NCBI RefSeq assembly: GCF_000013745.1
Contig: NC_007925.1
Span: forward strand, 3,906,001-3,970,000
DNA length: 64,000 nucleotides
Source of the DNA: Rhodopseudomonas_A palustris_F
Lineage (GTDB): Bacteria > Pseudomonadota > Alphaproteobacteria > Rhizobiales > Xanthobacteraceae
Direction: 5' to 3'
Position 1 is the stretch's first letter, and each line of letters opens with the position of its first letter. Below, in pieces: positions 62,845-64,000 of the stretch. A program made the position numbers and the translations under genes. A model generated the notes under the pieces. The model had not been told where the DNA came from and did no database searches. It saw only the letters and a program-made list of their open reading frames with translations.

Positions 62845-63795
62845 TCACGCCGCTTGCTCACGCTCCTCGGGTCCGCCCTCGATCGCCTGCGGTGCAAAGC
62901 CCAGCAGGAAATCCGCGGCCTTCGACGCCGCACTCGCCGCGCGTACCACGGCGCGGTTGTCCTCACGCAGCACCTCCAGCCAGGAGCCGATATAATCGGC
63001 GTGCCGCACGGTCGGCACGATGCCGAGCGAGGCGCAGACGAAGGCGCCAGCGATTTCGGCGACGAGTTCCTCGCGCGCGTAGGATTTGGAGCCATGCGTG
63101 CCGGAATGATCGCGGTTGAGACGTGAGGCGTGGCCGGTCCAATGCCCGAGCTCGTGAAACGCGGTGCGGTGCCAATTGACCGGCTCGAAATATGCTGCCG
63201 GCGGCGGCACCTGCACGTAATCGCCCCCCGTGTTGTAGTAAGCGCGATTGCCCCCGATGCGGAAGTCGGCGCCGGTTGCGGCAATCAACGCCTCTGCTTG
63301 CGGTTCGATCTGTCCGGGCGGCGGCGGAATAATCGCTGCAGCGACCTCTTCGGGGAGACCGTCGCACTGATCAATGTTGAAAACCGTGAAGCGCTTCAGA
63401 AACGGGATTGCACCCGCCTCCTCGCCGCCCTCAGCGGCGCGCCGCCGTTCATCCTCCGGGGTGAAGCGATCGGCATAGACGACCGTCGTGCCGTGTTCGC
63501 CCTTCCGGACGTGACCGCCGAGGCTGAGCGCCTGCCGGAAGGTGAGCCAGCTCTGCCCTGAAAAGCCAGCCTCGATCACAGCGCCCCACAGGATCAGCAC
63601 GTTGATTCCGGAATATCGGCGCCGGGTCGCGGCATTGAGTGGCATCGCGATCGCCGCGTTTGCCGCCGCCGTCCCCCAGGGCTGCACCCAGGGCACGCGG
63701 CCGGCCTCCAGCTCGGCGATGGTCTTGTCGGTGATTTCGGTATAGAGGTTGACGCGGCCTGTGCCGGTGCGGTCTCTTATGGCGGTTCTGGACAT
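62845..63795 (-). CDS. ardC: ArdC-like antirestriction protein
   Basis: 316 residues. The N-terminal ssDNA-binding domain (about 14-130: LYTEITDKTIAELEAGRVPW, YSGINVLILWGA, FRQALSLGGHVRKGEHG) is followed by a zinc-metalloprotease-like domain with HELGH at 214-218. ArdC proteins protect the incoming single strand from host restriction endonucleases. Early expression would suit the leader RNA in front of it. It lies 49 bases downstream of the ParB leader region. Confidence 0.93.
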   Translation of the reverse strand: MSRTAIRDRTGTGRVNLYTEITDKTIAELEAGRVPWVQPWGTAAANAAIAMPLNAATRRRYSGINVLILWGAVIEAGFSGQSWLTFRQALSLGGHVRKGEHGTTVVYADRFTPEDERRRAAEGGEEAGAIPFLKRFTVFNIDQCDGLPEEVAAAIIPPPPGQIEPQAEALIAATGADFRIGGNRAYYNTGGDYVQVPPPAAYFEPVNWHRTAFHELGHWTGHASRLNRDHSGTHGSKSYAREELVAEIAGAFVCASLGIVPTVRHADYIGSWLEVLREDNRAVVRAASAASKAADFLLGFAPQAIEGGPEEREQAA

Positions 63796-63796
63796 C

Positions 63797-63882
63797 GCGG
63801 TTCTCCGCGACGGGCGCCGGAAGCCTCTCCTCCAGTCTTCAACCCGTCACGGCCAAACCGGCCCGCACTTTCACTCTCGATC
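63797..63882 (-). ncRNA. Structured leader RNA, family B, upstream of ardC
   Basis: Minus strand: GAGAGTGAAAGTGC, CCGTGACGGGTTGAAG, the hairpin CTGGAGG-AGAGG-CTTCCGG, then CCCGTCGCGGAGAACC before the ATG. The outer stem is identical to that of the ParB leader; the inner stem differs in sequence but not in position. Confidence 0.65.
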
Positions 63883-64000
63883 GCAACGAAATACGCAGCG
63901 CTAATGATATGGCATTCCCGTTGGCACTTCTTGCGTCAGGGATGGAAGCCCGAAGGGGGAAGAACCGCGCTTGCGGGGCTTCAGCGCAGCCGACAGCCCG
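63883..64000. other. Right edge of the window
   Basis: About 118 bases upstream of ardC, probably holding its promoter. The stretch from GCGTCAGGGATGGAAGCCCG onward is GC-rich with short complementary segments and looks like the start of another structured or repeated ICE element, cut by the window end. Confidence 0.4.

Overview
The window looks like the chromosome of a GC-rich alphaproteobacterium of the Bradyrhizobium/Rhodopseudomonas group. This is inferred from gene content (ScfR-type regulator, class Ic ribonucleotide reductase, RlxS-type relaxase, IncP-like trb cluster) and base composition; no rRNA or other marker gene is present. It divides into a short core segment (1 to about 9 kb) and a large integrative and conjugative element (ICE) that starts near 10.2 kb and runs off the right edge.

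Core segment (1-9 kb). After the 3' part of an ScfR-like regulator comes a ribonucleotide reduction locus on the minus strand: nrdA-nrdB (class I; the small subunit has the Phe/Glu signature of class Ic) and nrdD-nrdG (class III, anaerobic). Each unit is preceded by its own cobalamin riboswitch. The expected logic is that B12 represses both B12-independent reductases, presumably because a B12-dependent class II NrdJ is encoded elsewhere. The glycyl-radical tail of NrdD is a separate small ORF behind an in-frame TAG.

Junction and scar zone (8.7-19.1 kb). It holds a 3' fragment of glyA, a hotdog-fold protein, a degraded DUF2274 gene and the 3' half of a tRNA-Gly gene (10200-10242), which looks like the distal attachment site of the ICE. 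Inside follow two GGDEF genes (one broken), small proteins, an SDR fragment and a LysR regulator. A PRC-barrel gene, a GAF histidine kinase and a response regulator are bracketed by an imperfect 81-bp direct repeat made of the LysR/DUF2274 3' ends.

Conjugation modules (19.1-28.7 and 40.3-49.4 kb, minus strand). trbB-C-D-E-J-K-L-F-G-I plus DUF2274 form a tightly overlapping operon for a type IV secretion system. CopG and TraG (coupling protein), a RlxS-type relaxase, a lytic transglycosylase and the TraF peptidase complete DNA processing and pilus maturation. A TacA/TacT toxin-antitoxin pair lies between traG and the relaxase gene.

Cargo (28.7-40.3 kb). An apparent defence island has been placed between copG and trbB. 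It holds a Gabija-like OLD nuclease/UvrD helicase pair, a two-gene operon of an NdpA-like nucleoid protein with a RelA/SpoT-type nucleotide synthetase, a 1107-residue protein with an N-terminal PD-(D/E)xK-like domain, and a small membrane protein. The last two sets are the best candidates for undescribed systems.

Maintenance module (49.4-64 kb). RepA carries iteron-like repeats inside its gene. Other genes encode an excisionase-like HTH protein, DUF2285/DUF6499 proteins, DUF736, DUF2493, a Toprim protein, a Strawberry-notch helicase/methylase, a ParB-like protein and the antirestriction protein ArdC. Two families of structured leader RNA, with compensatory changes visible by eye, precede five of these genes. 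No ParA and no integrase are visible in the window.
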